Assembly: GCF_011022235.1 (NCBI RefSeq)
Contig: NZ_JAAIYP010000045.1
Span: forward strand, 62,001-126,000
Length of the DNA stretch: 64,000 bases
From: Magnetospirillum aberrantis SpK
GTDB lineage: Bacteria; Pseudomonadota; Alphaproteobacteria; Rhodospirillales; Magnetospirillaceae
Direction: 5' to 3'
Shown here: positions 26,977 through 35,642 of the stretch, piece by piece
Numbering within the stretch: position 1 is the first letter of the stretch
Layout of the letters: each line of letters begins with the position of its first letter
Program-made: the position numbers and the translations under genes
The notes under the pieces: generated by a model
Database searches by the model: none
What the model was told of the DNA's origin: nothing
What the model saw: the letters and a program-made list of their open reading frames with translations, nothing else

Positions 26977-27651
26977 TCAGCCTCCGGCCAAGTCGCCGGA
27001 TGCCAACGCACGGTCCACCGTGCTTTCTATTTCTGACCACAGGCGCGCCTGATCGCGTTCGGCGCCGCCATCGGCCCATTCCACACGGGCGTCGCCGACG
27101 CTCAGACGAGGGTCGGCCTGGACCACGACGCGGCCCTCGAAACCATGTGCCTGGACGGCGGCTTCCAGCTTCTCGCGCACACCCTCGACCAGCGGCTCCG
27201 CCACTTTGACGATGATGCGCGGCTCGTCCAGGATGTGGCCGACGATTTCCTCGACCACGCGGGTCACCTCGTCGAAGGCGTGGGTCTCGCAGGCGGCCGG
27301 CAGCATTTTCTTCAGCACCGCCTGGGCGACGCGCACGGCGGCACGGGCGTTGACGTCGGCGGCATCCTCGGCCTGACGAAAGACGGTCGCCATCTGGTCG
27401 GACAGCGCCGCCAGCGTCGCCTGGGTCTGGCGCTCGATCTGCTCGTTGGCTTCGGAAAAGCCGGTTTGCCGGCCCTCCTCGAAAGCCAGATCGCGGGCCA
27501 TCGCCAACTCTTCCTCGGTAAAGGTGGGCGGCGGCGGCGGTTCGGGCTCGGCCTCTTCCTCGGGCTCCTCGGTCTCCACCTGCATTTCCTGCGGATGCGG
27601 GCGGTGTTCGTCGAAGTCCAGGTCGAACATGTATTTGCGATAGCTGGCCAT
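26977..27651 (-). CDS. fliH: Flagellar assembly protein FliH
   Basis: 224 residues with an acidic/proline-rich N-terminus (EEPEEEAEPEPPPPP near 29-43), then helical stalk-like residues (ARDLAFEEGRQTGFSEANEQ) and a C-terminal globular domain (RIIVKVAEPLVEGVREKLEA, VVVQADPRLSVGDARVEWAD). FliH holds the FliI ATPase at the export gate. FliI is not in this window. It begins 3 nt past fliG's stop. Confidence 0.85.
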   Translation of the reverse strand: MASYRKYMFDLDFDEHRPHPQEMQVETEEPEEEAEPEPPPPPTFTEEELAMARDLAFEEGRQTGFSEANEQIERQTQATLAALSDQMATVFRQAEDAADVNARAAVRVAQAVLKKMLPAACETHAFDEVTRVVEEIVGHILDEPRIIVKVAEPLVEGVREKLEAAVQAHGFEGRVVVQADPRLSVGDARVEWADGGAERDQARLWSEIESTVDRALASGDLAGG

Positions 27652-27654
27652 GGC

Positions 27655-28674
27655 TTAGTAGACCAGCTCGTCTTCTTCCCGGCCTTCCGAGATGACGATC
27701 TGGCCCGACGCCGCCAGCTCCTTCGCCATGGCGACGATCAGCGACTGTGCCTGGTCCACGTCGCGCAGGCGAACCGGGCCCAGAGCTTCCATGTCTTCCT
27801 TGAGCATCTTGCCGGCGCGTTCCGACATGTTCTTGAAGAACAGGTCCTTGACCGCGTCCGAGCCGCCCTTGAGCGCCATGGCCAGCTTGTCCTTCTCGAC
27901 CTGACGCAACAGGGTCTGGATGCCCGAGGCGTCGATGCGCACCAGATCCTCGAAGGTGAACATGAGGGCCTTGATCTTTTCCGCGCTCTCGCGGTTGCGT
28001 TCTTCCAGGGCCGACATGAAGCGGTTCTCGGCGTTGCGGTCCAGGTTGTTGAAGATGTCGGCCATCATCTCGTGGGCGTCGCGGCGCTGGGTGCGGGCCA
28101 AATTGCTCATGAACTCGGTGCGCAACGTCTTTTCCACGCCGTCCAGCACTTCCTTCTGCACCGCCTCCATGCGCAGCATGCGCATGATCACTTCCATGGC
28201 GAAGTTTTCCGGCAACAGCGACAGCACGCGGGCGCCGTGGTCGGGCTTGATCTTGGCCAGCACCACCGCCACGGTCTGTGGGTATTCGTTCTTCAGGTAG
28301 TTGGCCAGCACCGCCTCGTTCACGTTGCCCAGCTTGTCCCACATGGTGCGGCCGGCGGGGCCGCGAATTTCTTCCATGATGGTGGCGACGCGATCCTTGG
28401 ACAGCGACTTCATCAGCAACCGCTCGGTGCTTTCCATCGAGCCGACCAGGGAACCGGTCGAGGAAAGCTGGTCGGCGAACTCGACGAACAGCCGCTCGAT
28501 CAGGTTGGCCGAGACCGTGCCCAGATTGGCCATGATCTGCGAGAGTTCCTTGATCTCCTCGTCGTCCATCATCGCGAAGAGTTTCGAGGAATGTTCCTCG
28601 CCCAGGCTCAGCATCAGCATGGCGGCCTTTTGCGGGCCGGTAAGCGAGCGGTAGTCCTCTTTCATGCGGGCCAT
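27655..28674 (-). CDS. fliG: Flagellar motor switch protein FliG
   Basis: 339 residues with the FliG domains: N-terminal [20 protein letters not shown], middle [20 protein letters not shown], and C-terminal motor domain with [20 protein letters not shown] and the charged torque helix [20 protein letters not shown]. FliG binds FliF below the MS-ring and interacts with MotA. Located directly after fliF. Confidence 0.97.
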   Translation of the reverse strand: MARMKEDYRSLTGPQKAAMLMLSLGEEHSSKLFAMMDDEEIKELSQIMANLGTVSANLIERLFVEFADQLSSTGSLVGSMESTERLLMKSLSKDRVATIMEEIRGPAGRTMWDKLGNVNEAVLANYLKNEYPQTVAVVLAKIKPDHGARVLSLLPENFAMEVIMRMLRMEAVQKEVLDGVEKTLRTEFMSNLARTQRRDAHEMMADIFNNLDRNAENRFMSALEERNRESAEKIKALMFTFEDLVRIDASGIQTLLRQVEKDKLAMALKGGSDAVKDLFFKNMSERAGKMLKEDMEALGPVRLRDVDQAQSLIVAMAKELAASGQIVISEGREEDELVY

Positions 28675-28691
28675 GGGTGCGGACTCCTAGC

Positions 28692-30377
28692 TCAAGCTTC
28701 CTGGTACAGCCAATTGCGGATGATCGACAAAGCTTCCTCGGGATGCTTTTCGACGATCTCGCCGATCTTGCGGATCGAGGACGCCTTGACGCGGCCTTCC
28801 ACCTTGTCGATGTCGATCAGTTCGTCGGCGATCACCTCTTCCTCGCCTCCCAGCGCCGGAGCGGGGGTGGCCGGCGCGCCGGGGCCGGTCAGTTGCGGCA
28901 CCACCTGACCATCGGCGGTCAGCAGGCGGCGGCCATCGGGTCCGACCTGACCTTGCATGCTTTCGATGGCGCGGCCGATAAGCGGGCGCAGCACCAGCAG
29001 CAGGAACAGGATGGCGACGATGGACAGACCCAGGTTCGAGGCCACCTTCTCGACGAAGTCGCGGCGCATGCCGAAGATGAACTCGCCGGGTTCCTCGGCC
29101 TGATACTGTTCCTCGCCGCCGGCGAACTGCATCGAGATGACCTTGACCTGATCCTCGCGCGAGCGGTCGTAGCCGATGGCGTTGCGCACCAGATCCTCGA
29201 TCTTGGTGATTTCCTCGGGCGTGCGGTCGCGATAGGTCTTGGTCCCGTCGGCGGCCACGTCGTAGATGCCGTCGACCAGAACCGCCGCGGTCACGCGCTT
29301 GATCTCGCCGATCTCGCGCACGGTGTTCTTGGTCTTCTTGGAAATCTCGTAATTGACGGTTTCCTGGCTCTTGGCCGACTTCGAGGACGAGCGGTTGTTC
29401 GACGAATTGGCGGCGTTGGGATCGGGCAGGTTGTTGGTGACGGTGACGTTGGGCGGCTCGCCTTCCTGGTTGCTTTCGTCCTCGTTGACGGTGACCTGGC
29501 TGCGGACCACGCGGCTGTCGGGGTCGTAGACCTCCTCGGTGGTGACCGCCCGGCTCATGTCCATTTCGACCGCGACCTCGGCGCGGACGCGGCCCGGCCC
29601 CAAGGACCGTTCAAGGATACCCTCGACCGTACGGGCAAGACGGTTCTCGGTCTTGAGCTTCAACTCCTCGGCGGTCTGGGCTGCCAGTTCCTCTTCGTTC
29701 TCGAACCCCTTGGCCAGCAACGTGCCACGATCGTCGACGATGGAAATGCGGCTGGGCTTCATCTTGGGCACGGCCGCCGCGATCAGGTGCTGGATGGCCA
29801 CCACCTGGCCCCGCTCCAGTCGGGCCGTTCCCTGCATCTTGAGGATGACCGAGGCGCTGGGGTCGTTGGCTTCGCGGGCGAAGGCCTCGCGCTTGGGCAG
29901 CACCAGATGGACGCGGGCGCTCTTGACCCTGTCGATGGCCCGGATGGTGCGGGACAGTTCGCCTTCCAGGGCGCGGACATAGTTGATGTTCTGCTGGAAG
30001 CTGGTGGCGGACAGGGAATCTTGCTTGTCGAACAATTCGTAGCCGGCGACGCGGCCCATGGCCGGCATGGCCTGTTCGGCCATGCGCACGCGCAATTCGT
30101 TCTTGCGGTCCTTGGGCACCCAGATCTCGGCACCGTCCTTGCGAACCTCGAACGGCACCTTGTCGGTGCTCAGCTTCTCGACGATGGCCTTGGAATCGCT
30201 CATCTCGAGGTCGCCGTACAGCAACTCCATCTGCGGCGCCGCCACCCGGCTCATCAGATAGATGAAGAAGCCGAGGATGGAGACGCCGACACCGGCGATG
30301 GCGGCCAGCCGCATGGGGCCAAGGCCACGCATCATCTGAAGGAATGCATTCACGTCGATAGCACCCGGATTCGCCAA
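28692..30377 (-). CDS. fliF: Flagellar MS-ring protein FliF
   Basis: 561 residues. N-terminal transmembrane helix (AIAGVGVSILGFFIYLMSRV), YscJ-like ring-building motifs RMAEQAMPAMGRVAGYELFD and YVRALEGELSRTIRAIDRVK, the second helix near 450 (NLGLSIVAILFLLLVLRPLI) and a C-terminal FliG-binding tail ending EEALSIIRNWLYQEA. It is the first gene of the operon fliF-fliG-fliH-fliN-flbD-flhA-flhF-fleN-fliK-like. Confidence 0.97.
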   Translation of the reverse strand: MANPGAIDVNAFLQMMRGLGPMRLAAIAGVGVSILGFFIYLMSRVAAPQMELLYGDLEMSDSKAIVEKLSTDKVPFEVRKDGAEIWVPKDRKNELRVRMAEQAMPAMGRVAGYELFDKQDSLSATSFQQNINYVRALEGELSRTIRAIDRVKSARVHLVLPKREAFAREANDPSASVILKMQGTARLERGQVVAIQHLIAAAVPKMKPSRISIVDDRGTLLAKGFENEEELAAQTAEELKLKTENRLARTVEGILERSLGPGRVRAEVAVEMDMSRAVTTEEVYDPDSRVVRSQVTVNEDESNQEGEPPNVTVTNNLPDPNAANSSNNRSSSKSAKSQETVNYEISKKTKNTVREIGEIKRVTAAVLVDGIYDVAADGTKTYRDRTPEEITKIEDLVRNAIGYDRSREDQVKVISMQFAGGEEQYQAEEPGEFIFGMRRDFVEKVASNLGLSIVAILFLLLVLRPLIGRAIESMQGQVGPDGRRLLTADGQVVPQLTGPGAPATPAPALGGEEEVIADELIDIDKVEGRVKASSIRKIGEIVEKHPEEALSIIRNWLYQEA

Positions 30378-30489
30378 ACTGGGGACAAAGGCCCACCTCT
30401 AGGGCGAGCCTATGCCCCGCACCATTTAAGGAAGGTTAACGGTGGGCAGAAATTGCCGAGTACCTTCCTCCTGACCCACCCGTCGAGCG

Positions 30490-30523
30490 GACAAAAAAGA
30501 AGGGGCCGGTTGGAACCGGCCCC
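30490..30523 (-). terminator. Rho-independent terminator after flgE
   Basis: On the minus strand GGGGCCGGTT pairs with AACCGGCCCC (30523-30502, 2-nt spacer) and is followed by TTCTTTTTTGT. It lies about 34 nt past the flgE stop and ahead of the fliF operon on the same strand. Confidence 0.88.
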
Positions 30524-30556
30524 TCGAGTTTGCGCGGATAAAGGAGGTAAGGCGGA

Positions 30557-32644
30557 TCAGCGCTTGATCTGCACCAGCTCGTCCAGCATCTGGTCGGCGG
30601 TGGTGATGATCTTGGCCGCCGCCGAATAGGCGCGTTGGGTGACGATCATGGTGGTGAACTCGGTGCCGATGTCGACCGTCGAGGCCTCAAGCGCGGCGGA
30701 CTGCACCGAACCGGAGCCGGCCGAACCGGCACCGCGCAGCGTTGGCTCGCCCGAGGCGTCGGTGGCGATGTAGACGTTGCCGGTCAGGCTTTCCATGCCG
30801 TTGACGTTGACGAAGGTGGCCACCGGGATCTGGAACACCGGACGGGTCACGCCGTTGTCGAACAGCGCGGTGACGATGCCGTCCTCGCCGATCGACACGC
30901 CGGCGAAGTTGCCGAACTTGGCGCCGTTCTGGGTCCAGTAGTTCAACTGATAGTCGCCATTCAACTGGGTCATGCCGTCCTTGATGCCGGTGTTGCCCAG
31001 GAACAGGCCGATTTCGTCGGATCCGTTCATGTCGATCGAGCCGTTGGCCCAGTCGATGTTGATGTAGGACACGTTGATTTCGGCCGGGGTGCCGTCGCCG
31101 TTGAAGACGATGGCCGATTTGGTGGCGTTGGGGGCCATTTCCAGGGTGAAACCGTCGGTGTCGTTGTTAGTCGATGAGTCGGTTTCGTCCATGCCCTGCT
31201 GGGTGGCGCTGCTGCCGTCCGACAGGTCCAGGCTGTTGAGGCCGGTGACCACCAGATTGGAATTGGTGTCGCGCTGACGGAACACCAGGGAATTGGTGCC
31301 GGCCAGACGTTCGCAATAGGTGATGCCGTCGGTGGTCTTGGAGGTGGCGCTCCAGGTGCCCAACTGGAACTGGTTGGTAGACGCGGCGGTGTTTATCGTG
31401 AAGCTCATGGCTTCGTTGCTGTAGATGTGCAGGTCGGTGCCGTTGGCGAACGCCCGAAGGCCCAGGCCAGTGAAGTCGGCATTTTCGTTGAGCGTATCGG
31501 CGATGTCGGCGGCGGTGGTATCCAAGGCATCGGTGGTGAAAGGTTGAGGGACACCGTCGATCACGAAGGCGAGGGTGCTGCCACCAGCGTCGCCGCCGCT
31601 GAGATCCAGGCTGACGGAATTATATTCCAACTGGAACGCGGTGTTGACGTCGCTGGCCAGACTATCGACGAAGGCGCCGGTCGAGGTCGAGGTCACCGAG
31701 GTGTCGAAATTGTCGGCGGTGGCGCCGTCCGAACCGATGCCGGTGACGGTGTCGAAGGTGTAGGCGGTGCCGTTGATGTTCATGCCCAGCGTGCCGCCCG
31801 AGATCGGCAACCCCAGGAAGTCGAGACGGCCCATGGAATTGAACACCTGGCCCGAGTTGCCCGACGCCGAGGCGGTCTTCAGCGTCATCGAACGCGCGCC
31901 CTCCGGCGGATAGGCCTCAAGGCCCCAGTTGTTCTGGGACGTCTTCTTCCAGTTGAACTGGACGGTGGCGTCGCCGCCCAGGCTGTCGTAGATGGTCACC
32001 GGCTGGTTGTGGGAGGCGCCCACCAGATCGCCGTTGGGCAGGTTGGCGCCCATGCGCAGGTTGCGGGTCTGCGACGCGGTGCCGCCGATATTGTTCATGT
32101 TCAACGGCTGAAGGTGGGTCGACGACACGATGTTGTCGTTGATGTAGACCTGATTGCCGGTGTCGTCCTTGTAGCCCTTCATGTAGACGTTGTTGCCCAC
32201 CGTCACGGTCGAGGCCTGGAGCGAGTTGTCCCAGGACATCAGCGGCCAACCCTGCATGTACCAGCCCGAGACGTTCTGGAGGTAGCCTTCGTTGTCCACC
32301 TTGAACGAACCGGCGCGGGTATAGGCGAACATGTCGCCGTTGCCGGGATTGGCGGCCTCGTTGACCACGAACATGCCCTGGCCCGAGAGCGACACGTCGG
32401 TCGACGAGTTGGTGGCCTGAAGCAGACCCTGGACGTCGATGCCGGCGCGCGGCTTGGACTGAACGCCACCCGGCGAATAGTTGGTCAGGGACACCTGTTT
32501 GGTGACCAAGGTGTTGAAGTTCACCTTGGACCCCTTGTAGCCGGTGGTGTTGACGTTCGAGATGTTGTCCGAGATGGCGCCCATGGCCGAAGACTGGGCG
32601 GAAAGACCGGAAACACCAGAGTAGAGAGCGCCGTACAAGCTCAT
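30557..32644 (-). CDS. flgE: Flagellar hook protein FlgE
   Basis: The 695-residue protein starts MSLYGALYSGVSGLSAQSSA with the rod/hook N-terminal motif SDNISNVNTTGYKGSK. The C-terminal helix is typical (VQSAALEASTVDIGTEFTTM, IITTADQMLDELVQIKR). Common FlgE has ~400-500 residues, so the variable outer domain is enlarged here (long Ser/Thr/Asn-rich middle). FlgE builds the hook. It is the last gene of fliK-flgD-flgE, 28 nt past flgD. Confidence 0.94.
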   Translation of the reverse strand: MSLYGALYSGVSGLSAQSSAMGAISDNISNVNTTGYKGSKVNFNTLVTKQVSLTNYSPGGVQSKPRAGIDVQGLLQATNSSTDVSLSGQGMFVVNEAANPGNGDMFAYTRAGSFKVDNEGYLQNVSGWYMQGWPLMSWDNSLQASTVTVGNNVYMKGYKDDTGNQVYINDNIVSSTHLQPLNMNNIGGTASQTRNLRMGANLPNGDLVGASHNQPVTIYDSLGGDATVQFNWKKTSQNNWGLEAYPPEGARSMTLKTASASGNSGQVFNSMGRLDFLGLPISGGTLGMNINGTAYTFDTVTGIGSDGATADNFDTSVTSTSTGAFVDSLASDVNTAFQLEYNSVSLDLSGGDAGGSTLAFVIDGVPQPFTTDALDTTAADIADTLNENADFTGLGLRAFANGTDLHIYSNEAMSFTINTAASTNQFQLGTWSATSKTTDGITYCERLAGTNSLVFRQRDTNSNLVVTGLNSLDLSDGSSATQQGMDETDSSTNNDTDGFTLEMAPNATKSAIVFNGDGTPAEINVSYINIDWANGSIDMNGSDEIGLFLGNTGIKDGMTQLNGDYQLNYWTQNGAKFGNFAGVSIGEDGIVTALFDNGVTRPVFQIPVATFVNVNGMESLTGNVYIATDASGEPTLRGAGSAGSGSVQSAALEASTVDIGTEFTTMIVTQRAYSAAAKIITTADQMLDELVQIKR

Positions 32645-32672
32645 AAGAACCTCCTATCCGCTAGGCCAGTCG

Positions 32673-33428
32673 TCAGTTCGTCGTTTCGTCGGTGGTGTTG
32701 TCGGTCGAGTCGGTCGAATCGGCCGTATCGGTCGAATCTGTCGAGTCAGTGTCCGACTGGACGCTGGCGCTATCTCGAACGGTCAAGATCTTGTCGATGT
32801 TGACCACAACCTTACCCATGCCGATCAACGTGCCGGTGTCGTCGGACGCGACGTCGGTGACCTTGCCGTACACGGTGACGGCGCTTTCGATGGCCTCGCC
32901 CTCGGCGTCAAGGGCGCTGACGGTGATGGTGTAAAGGCCGTCGTCCAACTGGTTGCCGTCCTTGTCCTTGCCGTCCCAGGTGACTTCCTGGCGACCCGAA
33001 ATCTTTTGCAGGGTCTTGTTGGCGACGATGTCGCCGTCGGCGTTCTTGATGACCGCGACGACGGAAGCGGGTTCCGCGTCCAAGGTCACCGAGAAGCTGG
33101 CCGCACCGTCCTGGAGCGGCACCGCGCTGGTGTCCGCTTCGATGAAATGGCCGATGTAGTTGATGGCCTGGGACTTGGTGTTCAGGCTGGTGGCGCTGAT
33201 CAGCTTTTCCAGGTTGGAATTGGCGTTGATCTGCTGTTCGACGCCGGCGAATTGCACCAACTGGTTGGTGAATTCGGTGGAATCCATGGGCGACAGCGGG
33301 TCCTGATGCTTGAGCTGGGTGGTCAGCATGGTCAGGAAGGTGTCGAAGTTCTGGGCCAGCGACTTGCGGCTGGTTGCCGAAGTGGCGGCGGCGGCGGTGG
33401 ATGAATCGACCCCGGCGGTGGTGGTCAT
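32673..33428 (-). CDS. flgD: Flagellar hook cap (scaffolding) protein FlgD
   Basis: 251 residues. The conserved N-terminal FlgD region FDTFLTMLTTQLKHQDPLSP is followed by DSTEFTNQLVQFAGVEQQI and a FlgD Ig-like domain with EVTWDGKDKDGNQLDDGLYT. It caps the growing hook. The last ~30 residues are an unusual Asp/Ser/Thr repeat tail (TDSTDSTDTADSTDSTD) encoded by a near-perfect short tandem DNA repeat. Confidence 0.94.
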   Translation of the reverse strand: MTTTAGVDSSTAAAATSATSRKSLAQNFDTFLTMLTTQLKHQDPLSPMDSTEFTNQLVQFAGVEQQINANSNLEKLISATSLNTKSQAINYIGHFIEADTSAVPLQDGAASFSVTLDAEPASVVAVIKNADGDIVANKTLQKISGRQEVTWDGKDKDGNQLDDGLYTITVSALDAEGEAIESAVTVYGKVTDVASDDTGTLIGMGKVVVNIDKILTVRDSASVQSDTDSTDSTDTADSTDSTDNTTDETTN

Positions 33429-33443
33429 GGCCGTTTCTCCCCC

Positions 33444-35135
33444 TTAGACCTGGATGTCCACGCCGGCCTTGCTCATGCCCCAACGGACTTGAGCGGCGGC
33501 GGCGGCGGTGGCGTTGGCGGCGTCGGCGGCGGCAGCGGCTTCCAGACGGGCGCGGCGGCGGCCGACACGGCTTTCGTTGCCTTGCTGGTTGCTCTGCTGC
33601 TGATTGCCTTCACGCAGATTGAAGCTCATGGAACCGAGGTCGGATTTCAGCCCGGCGTCGTTCAGCGCCTTTTGCAGGCTGCTCTGGTCGCGTCGCAACA
33701 TGTCCAGGGTGTCCTTGTTGTCGGCGGTGACCACGGTGGTAACGGTGCCATCCTTGGCCACGTCCAGCTTGATCTCGATCGAGCCCATCTCGGTCGGCTT
33801 CAACTGCACCTTGATGGTATCGCCGCCGTTCTTGGCTTGCTTGGCGATCTGGACGCTGATCTGGTCCATGACCTGTTGCTGTTCCTGCGGCACCTGGGCC
33901 TGGCGCGGCGCCTGGGCGGCCTGTGGCGCCTGGGCCTTTTGCGCGGCGGTGGTGCCGGTGGCCCCGGTCAGTCCGGCAATCGGCTGGGTGCCGCCTTGGG
34001 TCTGTCCGGCGGAAGCGTCCGCCGGCTTGGCGGCGGTGGCCTCCGCCTGGGCGGCCATGATGGCTTCGAAGGGAGTGGCGGCCTGACCTGCGGCTTGGCC
34101 CTGGGCAGCGGGGTTGGCGTTGCCTTGGGTCGCGGCCAGACCGGAATTCTGGGCGTCGGCCGGATTGCGCCCGGCGGTGCCGGCGTTGGGCTGCGGCACC
34201 TGCGCCGCCGCTTCGTGCGGCAGCAACGGGTCGGCGGACGGATCGGCGACGGTATCGGTTTCGGCCGGCTTGGCGGCAGTGTCCACCTTGACCGCGACGC
34301 GCACCTGGGCGCCGGTGTCGTCCAGACGCTCGGCCAGATCGTCGGCCTGTTCCTGCACCTTGTCCTTGTCCTTGCCCTTGGCGGCCTGCTGGGCCTGGAC
34401 GGGAGTGGCGGTCTGAACGTCGTCGGCGGTCAGGGCGGGTTGTTCGCTCTCGGTCTCGGCATCGGCGGGGGAAGCGGTCTCGGGGCTGTCGTCATCCTCG
34501 GCGGCCTGCGGCAACGCGGCCAACTGCTCGGCCGGGGTATCGGCGGTTTCGACAGCGGCATCTTCGACGGCCACCGTGTCGGCGGCCTCGGCCACCTGGG
34601 GCTGGACGGCCTGTTCCACCGGGGCCTCGACGACCACGGCGACGGCTTCGGGCTGCACCGGCTGTTCGACGGCGACGGTTTCGGCCGGCGCGGTTTCGGG
34701 GGCGGTGACCGCGACGCCGTCACCATCCTGGCTCACTTGCTCGTCGGATTGCTCGGCCGGGGCCGCCTTGGTTCCATCCTTTGCATCCGCCCGTTCGGCG
34801 CGAGCGTCGTCACGGGCCGCCTTTTTCTCGGCGCGGGTGGCGGCGCGCTCTTCGCGCGCTTCCTGGCGGGACGAACGGGTGGTCTCGGTCCGCGAGGACG
34901 TGGTTTCGGCCTTGGGTTGCGCCGCCTGTTCTTCCTTGCGGTCGAAATGGCTGGCCAACGCCTTCTCGGCGGACGGAGAGGCGGTCGCACTTCCAGAGAA
35001 CAACGTCGACGCGGCCTTTTGCAGCGCGTTGACGAAGTCGGCGGCGGCGTCCTCGTCCGACTTACCGGAACTGGTCGCCGACGTGGTGGCGGCGGATTGT
35101 TCGAGAATCCGCTGGTTGATCGAATAAACCGTCAT
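33444..35135 (-). CDS. fliK: Flagellar hook-length control protein FliK
   Basis: The 563-residue protein is low-complexity (Ala/Gln/Glu/Pro) for most of its length. The C-terminal Flg_hook domain is clear (VQLKPTEMGSIEIKLDVAKD, DMLRRDQSSLQKALNDAGLK, LGSMSFNLREG). FliK is secreted as a ruler and switches export specificity. ATG 35135 (MTVYSINQRILEQSA) follows GGAAG by 5 nt. The upstream frame to 35219 overlaps the sigma-54 promoter, so it is not coding. First gene of fliK-flgD-flgE. Confidence 0.88.
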   Translation of the reverse strand: MTVYSINQRILEQSAATTSATSSGKSDEDAAADFVNALQKAASTLFSGSATASPSAEKALASHFDRKEEQAAQPKAETTSSRTETTRSSRQEAREERAATRAEKKAARDDARAERADAKDGTKAAPAEQSDEQVSQDGDGVAVTAPETAPAETVAVEQPVQPEAVAVVVEAPVEQAVQPQVAEAADTVAVEDAAVETADTPAEQLAALPQAAEDDDSPETASPADAETESEQPALTADDVQTATPVQAQQAAKGKDKDKVQEQADDLAERLDDTGAQVRVAVKVDTAAKPAETDTVADPSADPLLPHEAAAQVPQPNAGTAGRNPADAQNSGLAATQGNANPAAQGQAAGQAATPFEAIMAAQAEATAAKPADASAGQTQGGTQPIAGLTGATGTTAAQKAQAPQAAQAPRQAQVPQEQQQVMDQISVQIAKQAKNGGDTIKVQLKPTEMGSIEIKLDVAKDGTVTTVVTADNKDTLDMLRRDQSSLQKALNDAGLKSDLGSMSFNLREGNQQQSNQQGNESRVGRRRARLEAAAAADAANATAAAAAQVRWGMSKAGVDIQV

Positions 35136-35174
35136 GTCCGCTTCCCCGTGATGGAGCTTTTGGCCCAACTGTCG

Positions 35175-35191
35175 ATGCAGATGTCGTGCCA
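35175..35191 (-). promoter_or_regulatory. Sigma-54 promoter of the fliK-flgD-flgE operon
   Basis: On the minus strand TGGCACGACATCTGCAT (35191-35175) has the -24 GG and -12 GC dinucleotides exactly 10 nt apart. It matches TGGCACG-N4-YTGCA at nearly every position. Transcription should start near 35165, about 30 nt before the fliK ATG. An FlbD-type sigma-54 activator is encoded in the neighbouring flagellar operon. Confidence 0.85.
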
Positions 35192-35335
35192 AAATTTCGG
35201 GAAAGCGGATATCGTTCAATTACAATGCGTTAGATGAGTTTTCCGCACCCCATACGGGCAGCGGGGGATTTTCGGGCGGGAAAAAACTGCCGGTTACCGG
35301 GAAAGGGATTCCGGGTAGCGCCTTGCGGACCGGTT

Positions 35336-35596
35336 TTAGCGATGTTCGCTTTCGTCGTCGCTGGCCAAGCTCATGATGCCGACGCCCATGCCGACGCTGC
35401 CGAACGTCACGCTCAGACCAAAGAAGAACAGCACGGTGACGATCACCGGATGGTTCGAGTTGACGATCAGGGTCCACAGATTGCCCAGGTTGATCCCCAG
35501 AACCGCCGCGCCAAAGGTGAACGCCGCCGCCAGTCCATAGACCAGATGCACGCCAAGGAAGCGCAGGGCTTCACGTTCCTTGCAGTTCAAGGGCAC
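35336..35596 (-). CDS. Small two-helix membrane protein of unknown function
   Basis: The 86-residue product (MPLNCKEREALRFLGVHLVY) has hydrophobic segments at about residues 15-36 and 49-75 and ends with acidic DDESEHR. The start is a GTG at 35596 with GGAGG 6 nt upstream; a TTG codon two triplets earlier lies too close to that motif. A 15-bp palindrome lies immediately upstream. I recognise no family. Confidence 0.65.
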   Translation of the reverse strand: MPLNCKEREALRFLGVHLVYGLAAAFTFGAAVLGINLGNLWTLIVNSNHPVIVTVLFFFGLSVTFGSVGMGVGIMSLASDDESEHR

Positions 35597-35609
35597 CGCC
35601 AACCTCCGT

Positions 35610-35624
35610 GTCACCTGAGGTGAC
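35610..35624. promoter_or_regulatory. 15-bp palindrome before a small membrane protein gene
   Basis: GTCACCTGAGGTGAC is a perfect 7+1+7 inverted repeat, 14 nt upstream of the GTG start at 35596 and just past the end of the GNAT-NUDIX gene (35643). It could be an operator on the minus-strand transcript. Confidence 0.4.
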
Positions 35625-35642
35625 GGGTGTAAGCGATGGCGA

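Noticed and set aside
30395-30420. A GG-N10-GC pair upstream of fliF as a second sigma-54 promoter
   Set aside because: Only the two dinucleotides match; the rest differs from the consensus.
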